A stretch of DNA of 64,000 bases from Kuafuiihalomonas sp050331295 (GCA_050331295.1 JBHJGZ010000012.1:59237-123236), one strand, 5' to 3'. Numbered from the stretch's first letter, positions 24,590 through 34,035 are shown. The notes: generated by a model not told the origin, from the sequence alone. Program-made: numbers and translations.

Positions 24590-25650
24590 CGAGCCAGTGT
24601 GGGGGATCCAATGCCGCTTGCCAAACCCCGGGGCCGCGTTGGAGGTTGATGGCAGGGAAACCCGGCACCGCTCACCCACGGCCGCGCCACCACCACCGTC
24701 GGATCCACTCGGGTCGTCTGGGTGGCGTCGGCCATCCTCGGCTTCGCCCATGGTGGAACGCTCGCCGTGACCTGCCCGAATCCACCCTTGGGGGCGGCCG
24801 AAAGGCGCCCCAGCGCCTCGTGATCGCAGAGGGCGAGGCCTTGCGCCATGTCCTCGGCCGTTGCCCATCGCTCATCTGGATATGGTGAAAGACCTCGCTC
24901 CACCACTTCGGAGATGTCCGCCGGGAGGTCCGGGCGAACCTGGCCTAGCGACGGCCGCTGACGAAACATCGCCATCAACTCGCTCAGATGTGTCGCGGGA
25001 TGGGGCGACAGACCGGTCAAACCTCGGTAGAGCACCGCCGCGGCGCTGTAGATATCGGTGGCGGGACCGAGGACCTCGCCTCGAGCTTGCTCTGGACTCA
25101 TGAAGTCGAGGGTCCCCATGACGTCGACGGATGGACTTCCACCTTCGCCAGACGCGATGCCGAAATCCAAGAGCTTGACCTCCACCGGCCTCAGCTCCGA
25201 GCGGGCGAGGAAGATGTTGGCTGGCTTGATGTCTCGGTGCACCACCCCGCGGGCGTGACACGCCGCGACGACGTCCAGCAGGCGGATCATCACCCGAAGG
25301 AGCTCTCGGGGTCGGAGCCGGCCTTGGCGCAGCACCGATTCGAGGTCGTGCCCCTCCAACAGTTCCATCACCAAGAAGAGGGTGCCATCGGGTTCGCGGC
25401 CGGCATCCAGGACCTCCACCACCCCGGGATGCCGGATCGATGCCTGCAGAGCCGCTTCGTCGAAGAAGCGCTCGGCCACCTGAGGGTCGCCGCGTACGGC
25501 GGACGCGTGCACGAGCTTCGCCGCGACGGACCGACGGGTGAAAAGGTGGCGGGCCTCCCAGACCTCGCCCATCCCGCCGCTGCCCAGGAGGCGCTTGAGT
25601 TCGTACCGTCGCCCCACCACGCGGCGAACTTCTCGAAGCGCGGCTCCCAT
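24586..25650 (-). CDS. Serine/threonine protein kinase (soluble)
   Basis: Hanks-type protein kinase of 354 residues without a transmembrane segment. ATP loop LLGSGGMGEVWEA (21-33), catalytic Lys K45 (VAAKLV), catalytic loop VVHRDIKPANIF (D140, K142), DFG-motif LLDFGIA (D162), activation-segment GTLDFMSPEQARGE and the conserved DIYSAAAVLY. The C-terminal ~75 residues are Pro/Thr-rich and unstructured-looking. All catalytic residues are present, so activity is expected. An AAGG-like Shine-Dalgarno lies eight bases before ATG 25650. It overlaps ppa by four bases. This type is common in Myxococcota. Confidence 0.95.
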   Translation of the reverse strand: MGAALREVRRVVGRRYELKRLLGSGGMGEVWEARHLFTRRSVAAKLVHASAVRGDPQVAERFFDEAALQASIRHPGVVEVLDAGREPDGTLFLVMELLEGHDLESVLRQGRLRPRELLRVMIRLLDVVAACHARGVVHRDIKPANIFLARSELRPVEVKLLDFGIASGEGGSPSVDVMGTLDFMSPEQARGEVLGPATDIYSAAAVLYRGLTGLSPHPATHLSELMAMFRQRPSLGQVRPDLPADISEVVERGLSPYPDERWATAEDMAQGLALCDHEALGRLSAAPKGGFGQVTASVPPWAKPRMADATQTTRVDPTVVVARPWVSGAGFPCHQPPTRPRGLASGIGSPTLAR

Positions 25651-25706
25651 ACATTGCCCTTCATCGGTCGGACCGGCGCGAACTCAAGTCATCCGCCGTT
25701 CCATGG

Positions 25707-28223
25707 GTGCGGATTGCCGGGCGGGGGTTCGAGTGTTTCAGTCGTCGCGTGGACCTTCTCGAGCAGGACACCCTGGAAGAACCCACCCCGGTTCCGCGCC
25801 GGAGGGGCCGCATTTTGCTCTGGATCGGCGCCATCATCCTGGTCCTTTTCGCGGTCGGTTCGGCCGCGGCATTCATTGTCTTGGTGAGCGTTGCCCAAAA
25901 CCTCCCAACGCTCCGGTCCTTGAACGACTACCGGCCCCCGCAAGCCACCGTGGTCTATGGGCACGACGGCGAGGTGGTAGCCCGATTCGCCCAGGAACGC
26001 CGAACCGTGGTGGCTTTCGAAAACATCCCCAAAGTCATGGTGGACGCGGTGATCGCCGCAGAAGATGCAGACTATTTCAGTCACGAAGGGGTCGACTATC
26101 TCGGGATTCTCCGGTGTGCCTTCAAGAATGCCGTCTCCGGCCGTACCCGATGCGGTGGCTCTACGATCACCCAGCAGACGGTGAAGACGTTTCTTCTGAG
26201 TCCCGAGCAGACCTACGTTCGGAAACTCAAAGAACTGATTTTGGCCAAGCGAATCGAGGAAGCCCTTTCAAAAGAAGACATTCTCTTTCTCTATTTGAAT
26301 CAGATCTACTTTGGCCACGGTGCCTACGGCATTCAGGAGGCGGCCCGCATCTACTTCGGGGTCGACGTGGGTCGTCTGAACCTGGAGCAGGCGACCCTCC
26401 TGGCTGGACTTCCAAAATCTCCGTCCCGTCTCGACCCCTACCGGCATCCGCAACGAGCCCGGGAACGCCGCGCCTACGTCCTGGAGCGGATGGAGACTCT
26501 GAGCATGATCGACGGAGAGACGCGAACGCGGGCGACGGCCTCCGACCTTGGCCTGGCCGGAACCGAAGACGCCGCACTCGAAAACAGCCATTACGCGGCC
26601 CACGTCAAGCGCCTGCTCATCGAGCGCTTCGGGGAACGAGCCACGGTGGGCGGCGGATTGAAGGTGTTCGTGGGCGTGCTCCCAAGTCAGCAAAAGGCTT
26701 CAGAGGCAGCTCTGGAGGCTGGCCTCCGGGTCCTGGACAAACGGCGAGGCTTTCGAGGGCCTCGAACCCACCTGGAGCGGAATGAACTGTCGGAGCTTCT
26801 GGATGGACTTCAGGCTCGTCTGGACGAGGTCGACTTCGCCTCCGGACGCGCCGTGTGGAATCTGGCCTCGGCCGACGTCGCAACAGCGAACCCAGTGGAC
26901 GCCATCTTGGAAGCCGCACGTTTCGAACCCTTCGAGGTGGGGCGCGTTCACTCTGGGGTCGTCACGGACGTTGACGACTCCGCCCGCACCGCCACGGTCA
27001 ATCTCGGAAAAGTGCAGGTCGTCTTGCCGCTCCGCACCGGTCTGGCCTGGGCGCGGCCCGACCGAAATGGCGCGTGGTCGCAGCGCCCTCGCAAGCCCTC
27101 CGACGTGCTGGCCATTGGGGACGTGGTGGATGTACGGGCCGTGGACGAGAACCAGGGAAAAGTGACGGGAGTCTTAGAACAGGAACCGCTGGTGGAAGGC
27201 GCCCTCGTGGCCATCGATCCCCACACCCGAGAGGTTCGGGCTCTGGTCGGCGGACGCGGCCTCGGCGCCGGTCGCTTCAACCGAGCGGTCCAGGCACGCC
27301 GTCAGCCGGGCTCGACCTTCAAACCGTTCGTCTACGCGGCGGCGTTCGCATCCCGGCGATTCACGCCGGTCAGCAAGTGTTTGGATGCCCCTCGCGTGTA
27401 TCGTGACCCATGGACGGGAAAGAGCTGGAAGCCCGAAAACTACGGGGGCTCCTTCGACGGAGAGCTGAGCCTGCGACAAGCCCTCACGCTGTCCAAGAAT
27501 CTGTGCTCCGTCGAGCTCATCGACCGGGTCGGCGTGGAGCCCGTGGTGGAAATGGCGCGTCGCGCCGGCATCCAGAGTGCCCTCCCCCGGAACCTCACCC
27601 TGGCCCTCGGGTCGGGTGATGTCACGCCGCTCGAGATCGTCAATGCCTACACCACGTTTGCGGATCAAGGTCGGTATGCGCCACCCATCTTCCTGCGCAA
27701 GGTAGTCTCCCCGGCGAATGAAGTCTTGTTCGAGCAGCAGGCCTCGCCCGAGCTGCGGGTCCCACCGGGCGTAGCCTATCAGGTCACCAGCCTGATGCAG
27801 TCCGTCGTGGAAGATGGCACCGCACGAGCGGTGCGAGACCTCGGTCGGCCGGTGGCCGGAAAGACGGGAACCACCAATGAAGCTCGGGACGCGTGGTTCG
27901 TCGGCTTCACGCCAGATCTGGTGGCAGGCGTATGGGTCGGATTCGACGACAATCGACCCTTGGGCCCTGGGGAGACCGGAGGTCGAGCCGCCATTCCCAT
28001 CTGGCTCGACTTCATGAGGGCCGCTTTGGTCGGAACGACTCCTCGAGAGTTCGTGCCGCCGGCCGATGTCGTCTTCGCCCACGTCGAGCCCGAGTCGGCG
28101 CGACTGGCCCCGCTGCAAACGGAAGGCGCCCGCACCGAGCCGTTCCTGCCCGGAACGGAGCCTACCGAACTCTTCGAGCCCGCAGTCCCGGCCGACCGAG
28201 GGATATGGGAAGACTATCAATGA
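25707..28223 (+). CDS. mrcA: Penicillin-binding protein 1A (class A transglycosylase/transpeptidase)
   Basis: Bifunctional class A PBP that polymerises and cross-links peptidoglycan. 838 residues: cytoplasmic start, transmembrane helix 36-60, GT51 glycosyltransferase (catalytic E119 in VIAAEDADYFSHEGVD; GGSTITQQTVK at 150-160; YLNQIYFGHGAYGIQEAA), an OB-like insert at about 410-495 as in PBP1A, and the transpeptidase with S536-T-F-K539, S596-K-N598 and K719-T-G721. GTG 25707 is used; GTG 25749 is possible. It is the first gene of a five-gene chain in which each stop overlaps the next start by four bases, so its expression is likely coupled to the glycosidase-like, unknown, binding-protein and sensor-kinase genes downstream. 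Confidence 0.95.
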   Translation: MRIAGRGFECFSRRVDLLEQDTLEEPTPVPRRRGRILLWIGAIILVLFAVGSAAAFIVLVSVAQNLPTLRSLNDYRPPQATVVYGHDGEVVARFAQERRTVVAFENIPKVMVDAVIAAEDADYFSHEGVDYLGILRCAFKNAVSGRTRCGGSTITQQTVKTFLLSPEQTYVRKLKELILAKRIEEALSKEDILFLYLNQIYFGHGAYGIQEAARIYFGVDVGRLNLEQATLLAGLPKSPSRLDPYRHPQRARERRAYVLERMETLSMIDGETRTRATASDLGLAGTEDAALENSHYAAHVKRLLIERFGERATVGGGLKVFVGVLPSQQKASEAALEAGLRVLDKRRGFRGPRTHLERNELSELLDGLQARLDEVDFASGRAVWNLASADVATANPVDAILEAARFEPFEVGRVHSGVVTDVDDSARTATVNLGKVQVVLPLRTGLAWARPDRNGAWSQRPRKPSDVLAIGDVVDVRAVDENQGKVTGVLEQEPLVEGALVAIDPHTREVRALVGGRGLGAGRFNRAVQARRQPGSTFKPFVYAAAFASRRFTPVSKCLDAPRVYRDPWTGKSWKPENYGGSFDGELSLRQALTLSKNLCSVELIDRVGVEPVVEMARRAGIQSALPRNLTLALGSGDVTPLEIVNAYTTFADQGRYAPPIFLRKVVSPANEVLFEQQASPELRVPPGVAYQVTSLMQSVVEDGTARAVRDLGRPVAGKTGTTNEARDAWFVGFTPDLVAGVWVGFDDNRPLGPGETGGRAAIPIWLDFMRAALVGTTPREFVPPADVVFAHVEPESARLAPLQTEGARTEPFLPGTEPTELFEPAVPADRGIWEDYQ

Positions 28224-29020
28224 CGCGACGTCATTGGGGGCTTGCGCTGGGCTTTGCTCTCGTAGGCGGCGTGACCCTCTGGTGGACCAGCCGACGGATC
28301 GGCGAGCTCCGGGTCGGCGAGATTCAGCGCACGCAGGACCAAGGTATCGACGTCCTCGAGGCGCCCGTGTACCGGGGTCGCACCCGCGCTGGGACGTTGG
28401 TGGCGGTCTATGCCGGACTGGACCGCTACGTCCCGGAGGTTGTGCAGAATCCGAGTGGCTTGGAGGTGGACTCGATGGCCCCCGGCGCGAAGGTCGTGGT
28501 GAACGGCAGTTTCTTCACGCCCGAGAACAAACCTACTGGCTTGCTGGTGTCCAACGGTGAGGTTCTCCACCCGTTCATCGGCCACGGAGGTCCGGCCGGC
28601 AGCGGAGTCCTGACCGTCGACCACCACATCAACCTCCATCGCAGGGACAGCTTCGAGCCTGGCGCCGAGACACGCTTTGCCATTCAAGCGGGTCCACGAC
28701 TGATCGAGCCTGGCGGTGGCCCGGGTATCTATCGAGACGACGGGCAGCGGGCGAGTCGCACCGTGATCGGCGAGAGCGAGGATGGCCGCTTGGCACTCGT
28801 GGTGGTGCACACCGAGCCCGGCTTGGGCCCCACGCTGTTCGAACTCGTCGCGCTGCTGAAGGGCTCCGTGCTGGGCCCGGGCCTTCGGTTGCGCGCGGCC
28901 TTGAATCTCGACGGAGGGAACTCGAGCGGCGCCCGCGTCGCGCTGAAAGACCTAAATGTTCACCTCGGTTCTGGTGTGACCGTACCGTACGCCTTGGCCC
29001 TTCGAGAACGCCTTCCATGA
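28220..29020 (+). CDS. Phosphodiester glycosidase (NAGPA)-family protein
   Basis: Exported or membrane-anchored protein of 266 residues with an N-terminal hydrophobic helix (6-22). It belongs to the phosphodiester alpha-N-acetylglucosaminidase (NAGPA/DUF2233) family: KVVVNGSFFTPENKPTGLLV, SNGEVL, FAIQAGPRLIE and the terminal ALNLDGGNSSGAR are its typical blocks. Members act on sugar phosphodiesters; the bacterial substrate is usually unknown. ATG 28220 overlaps the PBP1A stop (ATGA). Next to a peptidoglycan synthase, a wall or exopolymer substrate is a reasonable inference but untested. Confidence 0.85.
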   Translation: MTRRHWGLALGFALVGGVTLWWTSRRIGELRVGEIQRTQDQGIDVLEAPVYRGRTRAGTLVAVYAGLDRYVPEVVQNPSGLEVDSMAPGAKVVVNGSFFTPENKPTGLLVSNGEVLHPFIGHGGPAGSGVLTVDHHINLHRRDSFEPGAETRFAIQAGPRLIEPGGGPGIYRDDGQRASRTVIGESEDGRLALVVVHTEPGLGPTLFELVALLKGSVLGPGLRLRAALNLDGGNSSGARVALKDLNVHLGSGVTVPYALALRERLP

Positions 29021-30135
29021 ACAGCGCACCCATCGCTTCGGTCCTGGTGGAACTGATGCGTCTTCTGACCCTCGACCCGGTGGAGCCTTATGCATTCTGC
29101 ACTGCACCTCGAGACGATCATGCTCTGGAAGGGGCTTTGCGAAGCGCGCTCACCGGTCACACTCGAGGCCCTGGCATTCGAAGTCCGGACTGCTCGAAGA
29201 AGAGCATGATCGCGGCTGCCCGGTCCGGCGCCGAGGTCTTTTTCGTCCTTCGAAGCGAAGGCCCGCAGGCACGCGTCGAAGCGTGGCAGGCGGATCCCGG
29301 AATCTGGTCGACGGATTCCGCTCCTCGCCTCATCGCGGTTCGATTCCACGGAGCGGGTGGAGGGATGCGTCTCGGCGCCCCCGTCTTGCTCGAACGTCTC
29401 CCAGGCCCGGCTTTGGCTACCGAAGCGTGCTTGGACGCGAAGGGAGCAGAACACGTGTTTGTTCTTGGGAGGGACGAGGTGTTGGACTTGACGGCGAACA
29501 ACCGCCTCGAACTCGAACCGCTCGGCCAGAGCGTCATCAAGGTTCGCTCCGGTCTCGGCCGGTTGCGTTGCGGTGTGGAGCCGGGCCGGTTGTGGGTGGC
29601 TCAAGCCGACTTCGAGCAAGGTGGAGAACTCGCCTTTGGTGAACACATGGAATGGGTTGGCTTCGTCTCGGGGCTGCCGATGGCCCGGCGGGCCGATGAA
29701 CTCATCGTGGCCCGAAACAATCCGGGCACCAACCTCCTCGATTCCCACGTGTTCGTCCGGAGGCGAGACCGTTTACGTGGCTTGGTATGGCGGCCGTTCT
29801 TCGATATCGTCGAAGGCGCCGGCAGCTTTTGGATGGTCGACGAGACGCATCGGGTCGTGAGGGTCGATGGCACGCGGCTGGTGGAGACACCCCTCCATTC
29901 CGGCCGAGGACTTCGAGTCCGAAAGCTCGGTCGAGATACCTTCGCCGTAGGATCCATCCACCAGGCCGGCGAGCCAGAGGCGGTCCACCTATGGGACATC
30001 GAAGGTCCTCTCCTGGGCCGAACGCCGATGCCCGACCCGGTCCGCGACATCACGTGGAGTACCCAGGGATTGATAGTCCTCTTGGACGGCCTGGATCCAC
30101 GTCTGGTCCGGGTTCCGCTGGAGACTCGGCCTTGA
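29017..30135 (+). CDS. Hypothetical protein, possibly beta-propeller-like
   Basis: Protein of 372 residues, not recognised. No clear signal peptide; the first 20 residues are only mildly hydrophobic. The sequence alternates short hydrophobic strands and charged turns (FVLRSEGPQARVEAW, EHVFVLGRDEVLDL, FWMVDETHRVVRVDG, AVHLWDIEGPLLG, LIVLLDGLDPRLVRV), consistent with a beta-propeller or similar repeat fold; this is inference. The ATG overlaps the upstream stop by four bases and its own stop overlaps the next TTG start, so it is translated as part of the PBP1A chain. Confidence 0.72.
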   Translation: MNSAPIASVLVELMRLLTLDPVEPYAFCTAPRDDHALEGALRSALTGHTRGPGIRSPDCSKKSMIAAARSGAEVFFVLRSEGPQARVEAWQADPGIWSTDSAPRLIAVRFHGAGGGMRLGAPVLLERLPGPALATEACLDAKGAEHVFVLGRDEVLDLTANNRLELEPLGQSVIKVRSGLGRLRCGVEPGRLWVAQADFEQGGELAFGEHMEWVGFVSGLPMARRADELIVARNNPGTNLLDSHVFVRRRDRLRGLVWRPFFDIVEGAGSFWMVDETHRVVRVDGTRLVETPLHSGRGLRVRKLGRDTFAVGSIHQAGEPEAVHLWDIEGPLLGRTPMPDPVRDITWSTQGLIVLLDGLDPRLVRVPLETRP

Positions 30136-31304
30136 TCACGACCGTTCTCATTTGGGGGTTCGCGACGGCGGCTCCATTTTCCAGCTACGGGGGCGAGCTT
30201 CGGATCGAGGACCAAGCTCGCACCAACCGGCCGACCTGCCATCCGCTCAGCCTCTCCGACACCGTGTCACAACACGCGGCCTTCGAGCCCCTGTTCGACG
30301 CCCATGGCCAACCGGTCTTGGCTCGCGGTGTGCCCGCAGCCGATCATGACGGCGCCGGAGAGGTGGAGATTCAGCTTCGGACGCAAGTACGTCTGCACGA
30401 CGGCGGGGTGCTCACTGCAGACCACGTCGTCGAGGCCCTGGTCCTGGCAGCCCGCAACGGATGTTTGGATCTTCTTCCGCTTCTCGACGGCGAACCCGAA
30501 CAGGCGATCGAGAGTGACCCGGTCTTGGCCTCGGTGCGCATCCAACTTCGCCATCGTCCCTCCGGTTGGCCGGCCCTTCTTTCCTCCGCGCCGATAGCGA
30601 TCCGAAAGGAGTCCGTCTGGTTGGGCACAGGCCCTTTCTCGTTCGGAACGGATCGATTGGTCGCGTTTCCGGCCCATCGTTCCGGCCGCCCCTTCCTCGA
30701 CGCCATCGTTTTTGCCCCCTCCGGTATGGCAGCCCGAGCATCCGAATCAGGAAGTTACGTTGCAGATACGTATCTTCAAATCGATGCTGGCTCGGACGTG
30801 GTGCGCTTCATCCGTGCGGTCGTCGACCCGGAAGCCTTGGTCGGATTCGTTCCCTACTCCGCTCGTCCTGCCAGGACGCTCAGGGGTCCTCTTCCCGAAG
30901 TCCCGGCCCGCAACGTCTTTGATTTGGATGTTCCGGCCGATGGTGCGGTCCCGCAACGCGTTCTGGAGCGCCTCCAGCTGGATCTAGCCCGAGCCGGACT
31001 CTCCGTGACACTTCGTCGGAGAGCATCGGGTCCAGAAAGCGACCTCCGAATCCTCAGAGTGTGGTCCGATACCCAAACGCCCCCATTTCTGAGGCAACTC
31101 CGACCGCTGCACAATCGGTTACCCCCCGATCAGCTTCGGGAGGCCATTCTCTCGGGATCCGTCTCTCGACTTCAGGCCACGGCGGTCGAAGCGGGAATCC
31201 TGCCTCTTTATTCCGTCCACTATCGTGTTCCGCAGCCGCTTGCGCAGACCAGCGAGCTCGCCGACTGGTCGGATCCACGCCGACCCGGACATCTTCGACC
31301 ATGA
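30132..31304 (+). CDS. Extracellular solute-binding protein (peptide/family 5-like)
   Basis: Exported protein of 390 residues with an N-terminal signal peptide (ITTVLIWGFATAAPF, about 1-16). The opening (TCHPLSLSDTVSQHAAFEPLFD) and VRLHDGGVLTADHVVEAL resemble the family-5 periplasmic binding proteins of peptide ABC importers, but at 390 residues it is shorter than the usual 500-550 and no permease or ATPase is nearby. It may be a ligand sensor rather than a transporter part. TTG start at 30132 overlaps the previous stop (TTGA); its stop overlaps the kinase ATG (ATGA). Confidence 0.7.
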   Translation: MITTVLIWGFATAAPFSSYGGELRIEDQARTNRPTCHPLSLSDTVSQHAAFEPLFDAHGQPVLARGVPAADHDGAGEVEIQLRTQVRLHDGGVLTADHVVEALVLAARNGCLDLLPLLDGEPEQAIESDPVLASVRIQLRHRPSGWPALLSSAPIAIRKESVWLGTGPFSFGTDRLVAFPAHRSGRPFLDAIVFAPSGMAARASESGSYVADTYLQIDAGSDVVRFIRAVVDPEALVGFVPYSARPARTLRGPLPEVPARNVFDLDVPADGAVPQRVLERLQLDLARAGLSVTLRRRASGPESDLRILRVWSDTQTPPFLRQLRPLHNRLPPDQLREAILSGSVSRLQATAVEAGILPLYSVHYRVPQPLAQTSELADWSDPRRPGHLRP

Positions 31305-32983
31305 AGGGCGGCCTCGCCTGGAAGCTCACACTGCTCTTTCTGATCGTCACGCTTCCTACCTCTGCGGCACACATCGCGGCGCTGATGTTTACCGATATCT
31401 CGATGCAGTCCGCACTCCGTGAGCAAAACTCGGATGCCATGGAACGTATCGAGCAATTCGTTCGAGGCCAACCGCAGGCGATGGCTCAGCTCGCCGGACG
31501 CCTGGCCAGAGATCTCGAAGACAAAAGGTTGGATTGTGACGAAATCATGCCCGCCCTTTTCGAACGTATCCCGGCCGCGATGGCCGAAGTCGTCCGGCTG
31601 TCTTCTCCTTCTCCTCTCCAGACCGCGTCGGTCGGATCGACGACGGCGAGCACCGAGGTGCGCACCATCGCAGGCCACGTTGCCTGCTCCAAACACCTTC
31701 CGGCCGGCATCGGCCTCCCAGCTCCGACGTTCACGGCACAGCCGGACATGGGGATGGCAGTCCCGATCGGTCCCGGGAACCCTCCCCGATCGACGCCTGC
31801 CTGGGTGGGTATTGCCCACTTTCGCGACCATTCCGGCGCCTTGCACTCGGTGTGGGTCGGCCGCCCGATCGGTGATGATCGGCTGGACGGCCTGGTCGAA
31901 ATGGCCAACGGCAGATGGTCTTTGCACCATCCGGCATGGTCTGGGGAACTCGAACCGCCCGAAGGCGCACGGCGTTCTTTTGATCTTCGCACGCTGGATG
32001 CCGAGTCTGCGCGGCTGGTCGTGACGTTGTCGGAAGGACCGTGGCCGAAAGCGCGGGCGAGACTGCTGCGGCTGGAGATGTATCTCTTCGCTTCGTCCCT
32101 CGGACTGGCACTCCTGGTCGCATTGTTGTTTGCAAGGGCGGTCAGTCGCCCCCTACTTCAGCTCTCCAGAGCTGCTGGACGGGTTGCGGAGGGCGACCTG
32201 TCGACCCGCGTGGAGATCGAACGCCTCGATGAGCTCGGACGTTTGGCCATGGATTTCAACGACATGACGGAACAGCTGGAGATTACGCAGGCCAAGCTGC
32301 GTCGAGCTGAACGCATGGCCGCATGGCGCGAAGCAGCGAGACGCGTCGCTCACGAAGTGAAGAATCCCCTCTTTCCCATCCGCGTCGCGATGGAAACCGT
32401 AAACAAGGCCGTTCAACGAGGCCACGCGGAACTGAAGGTCATCAGCCGTGACGCCACCGAGACCGTGCTCGGAGCCGTCAAGAGCATCGATCGTTTGGTC
32501 GGAGAGTTCTCGGAGTTCGCGCGCCTGCCGACGCCCACCCTCTCGCCCACCTCAATCGTGGGCCTCCTGCAGCGGGTTCAAACCGCATATCGAGCCACGC
32601 ACCCCGAAAGCGAGGTGGTCCTGGGGCGAATCGACGACTCGATTCATTCGCTCGATGCCGAGATGATGTTCCGGGCCCTCTCCAACCTGGTCAAGAACGC
32701 GCTCGAAGCCCTGGAAGCGGTGGGAGGCGGTACCGTCTGGCTCGAAGCCCGAGACACGGGCCGACTCACGTTGTCGGTGGAAGATAACGGTCCGGGCGTG
32801 CCCGAAGACATTCGAGAGCACTTGTTCGAACCCTACGTGACTCGAAAGGAGCGCGGCACCGGGCTCGGACTGGTAGTCGTGGAACGCATTGTCGACGCTC
32901 ATGGAGGTCGCGTCGAACTCTCGAGCCCCAGCCCCCGAGGAACCGAAGGCCGACCCGGCACGCTCTTCCTGCTCGTTCTCTAG
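31301..32983 (+). CDS. Membrane sensor histidine kinase (NtrY-like)
   Basis: Two-component sensor of 560 residues. Transmembrane helix 7-29, a periplasmic sensor domain of about 225 residues, second helix 259-281, HAMP domain about 280-333 (SRPLLQLSRAAGRVAEGDL), then a HisKA phosphoacceptor with H351 in RRVAHEVKNPLFPIR. The HATPase has NLVKNALEAL (N box), VEDNGPGVP (G1) and GTGLGL (G2). HEVKNPL is typical of NtrY-type kinases. No response regulator follows, so the partner is elsewhere. The ATG overlaps the solute-binding gene stop, making this the fifth gene of the PBP1A chain. The periplasmic part plus the binding protein suggest wall-linked sensing. Confidence 0.92.
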   Translation: MKGGLAWKLTLLFLIVTLPTSAAHIAALMFTDISMQSALREQNSDAMERIEQFVRGQPQAMAQLAGRLARDLEDKRLDCDEIMPALFERIPAAMAEVVRLSSPSPLQTASVGSTTASTEVRTIAGHVACSKHLPAGIGLPAPTFTAQPDMGMAVPIGPGNPPRSTPAWVGIAHFRDHSGALHSVWVGRPIGDDRLDGLVEMANGRWSLHHPAWSGELEPPEGARRSFDLRTLDAESARLVVTLSEGPWPKARARLLRLEMYLFASSLGLALLVALLFARAVSRPLLQLSRAAGRVAEGDLSTRVEIERLDELGRLAMDFNDMTEQLEITQAKLRRAERMAAWREAARRVAHEVKNPLFPIRVAMETVNKAVQRGHAELKVISRDATETVLGAVKSIDRLVGEFSEFARLPTPTLSPTSIVGLLQRVQTAYRATHPESEVVLGRIDDSIHSLDAEMMFRALSNLVKNALEALEAVGGGTVWLEARDTGRLTLSVEDNGPGVPEDIREHLFEPYVTRKERGTGLGLVVVERIVDAHGGRVELSSPSPRGTEGRPGTLFLLVL

Positions 32984-33064
32984 GCGCTCGGCTTCGTTCG
33001 GTCCGTATCGCGGACATCGACAGCACGAAAACGGGTTACGACGGTATCGTGGACGCCGCCTGCG

Positions 33065-33994
33065 CTATTGAACGGCGCTTCGGATACTGCGGGCACTTTG
33101 GTATTCGCGCTCGATCGAAGGCCCGGCGAGGCGCACGAGAAAATGATCTGGACTGGCCTGCTCGAGGCGCTTCAACTCCGCCCAGGTCTCCTCGATATCG
33201 TCTTGAAGGAGGACCAGCTCAGCCTGCACCCGAATGAGCTCGGGATACTGGTTTCGGAGGGCGATCAATCTCTGCCGACACGATTCCAATCTTCGACCAC
33301 GCTCCCATTCCGCCATGGCGCGCAAAAACGCCACAACAGGACCTTCTACACCGTTTGCCCGGAGATAATCGTCTTCCTGCCCGAACTTGGCCCAGTTCGG
33401 CTGAAGCCGATGCGAAAACGCGGCAGCTACATGTCCTTCGGAATGATTCGGGAAGCGACGAAGTACCTCTTTCGCGAGAAGCGTCCCCGCTTCCAGATTG
33501 GAACGAAACAGGATGAGCAAAGCGCGATCCACCCGATAGTAGGCCGCAACGCGTTCTTGCAGATCCTCGAGCCGCGCCCGGTCCGCATCGGTGAGACTCG
33601 ATCGCAGTTGGAGTTGCGATGTTTCGGTTTCGAGCTGCTTCCGCTGCTCGGCGAGGACACGCTTCACGGTACGGATGCCGCTGGCCGATGTAAGCTCCAG
33701 GAGACTCCTCAGGGTGAGTGCATCCACCCCGGTTTGACCGTCAGTATACGAACGCGCGACCGGATATCGATGGAGCTCGTCGGAGCGAATGACTTCGCGC
33801 ACCTCCACCAAGCTCGTGGGCGACGTCGGCGGCGGAGGTGGCGGGAGCCCGAACCGTTCCCGAAACGCCTCGATTTCATCCAGAGCCTCAGCCGAGGTGA
33901 CCGGCATCTTCGCGGAAGTCGACTCCTTGGGGGTCGACGATGCGCAACCGATGGCCGCGCCGATCAAAACCGATGTAGCAAACGTGCGGATCAC
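33065..33994 (-). CDS. Putative lipoprotein, helical, unknown function
   Basis: Protein of 309 residues from GTG 33994, with a lipoprotein signal (VIRTFATSVLIGAAIGCASS; lipobox-like AIGC, Cys about 17). After a Pro-rich linker (PPPPPPTSPTS) the rest is helical and charged: a coiled-coil-like segment (KRVLAEQRKQLETETSQL) and a region that could hold degenerate TPR-like helices (LEAGTLLAKEVLRRFPNHSEGHV). No domain is recognised. It lies 41 bases downstream of the DUF2252 gene on the same strand and 81 bases from the convergent histidine kinase. Confidence 0.7.
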   Translation of the reverse strand: MIRTFATSVLIGAAIGCASSTPKESTSAKMPVTSAEALDEIEAFRERFGLPPPPPPTSPTSLVEVREVIRSDELHRYPVARSYTDGQTGVDALTLRSLLELTSASGIRTVKRVLAEQRKQLETETSQLQLRSSLTDADRARLEDLQERVAAYYRVDRALLILFRSNLEAGTLLAKEVLRRFPNHSEGHVAAAFSHRLQPNWAKFGQEDDYLRANGVEGPVVAFLRAMAEWERGRRLESCRQRLIALRNQYPELIRVQAELVLLQDDIEETWAELKRLEQASPDHFLVRLAGPSIEREYQSARSIRSAVQ

Positions 33995-34035
33995 GGGGCG
34001 GACGCTACGTCTTGAGGTTCTAAAGACACAAGACT

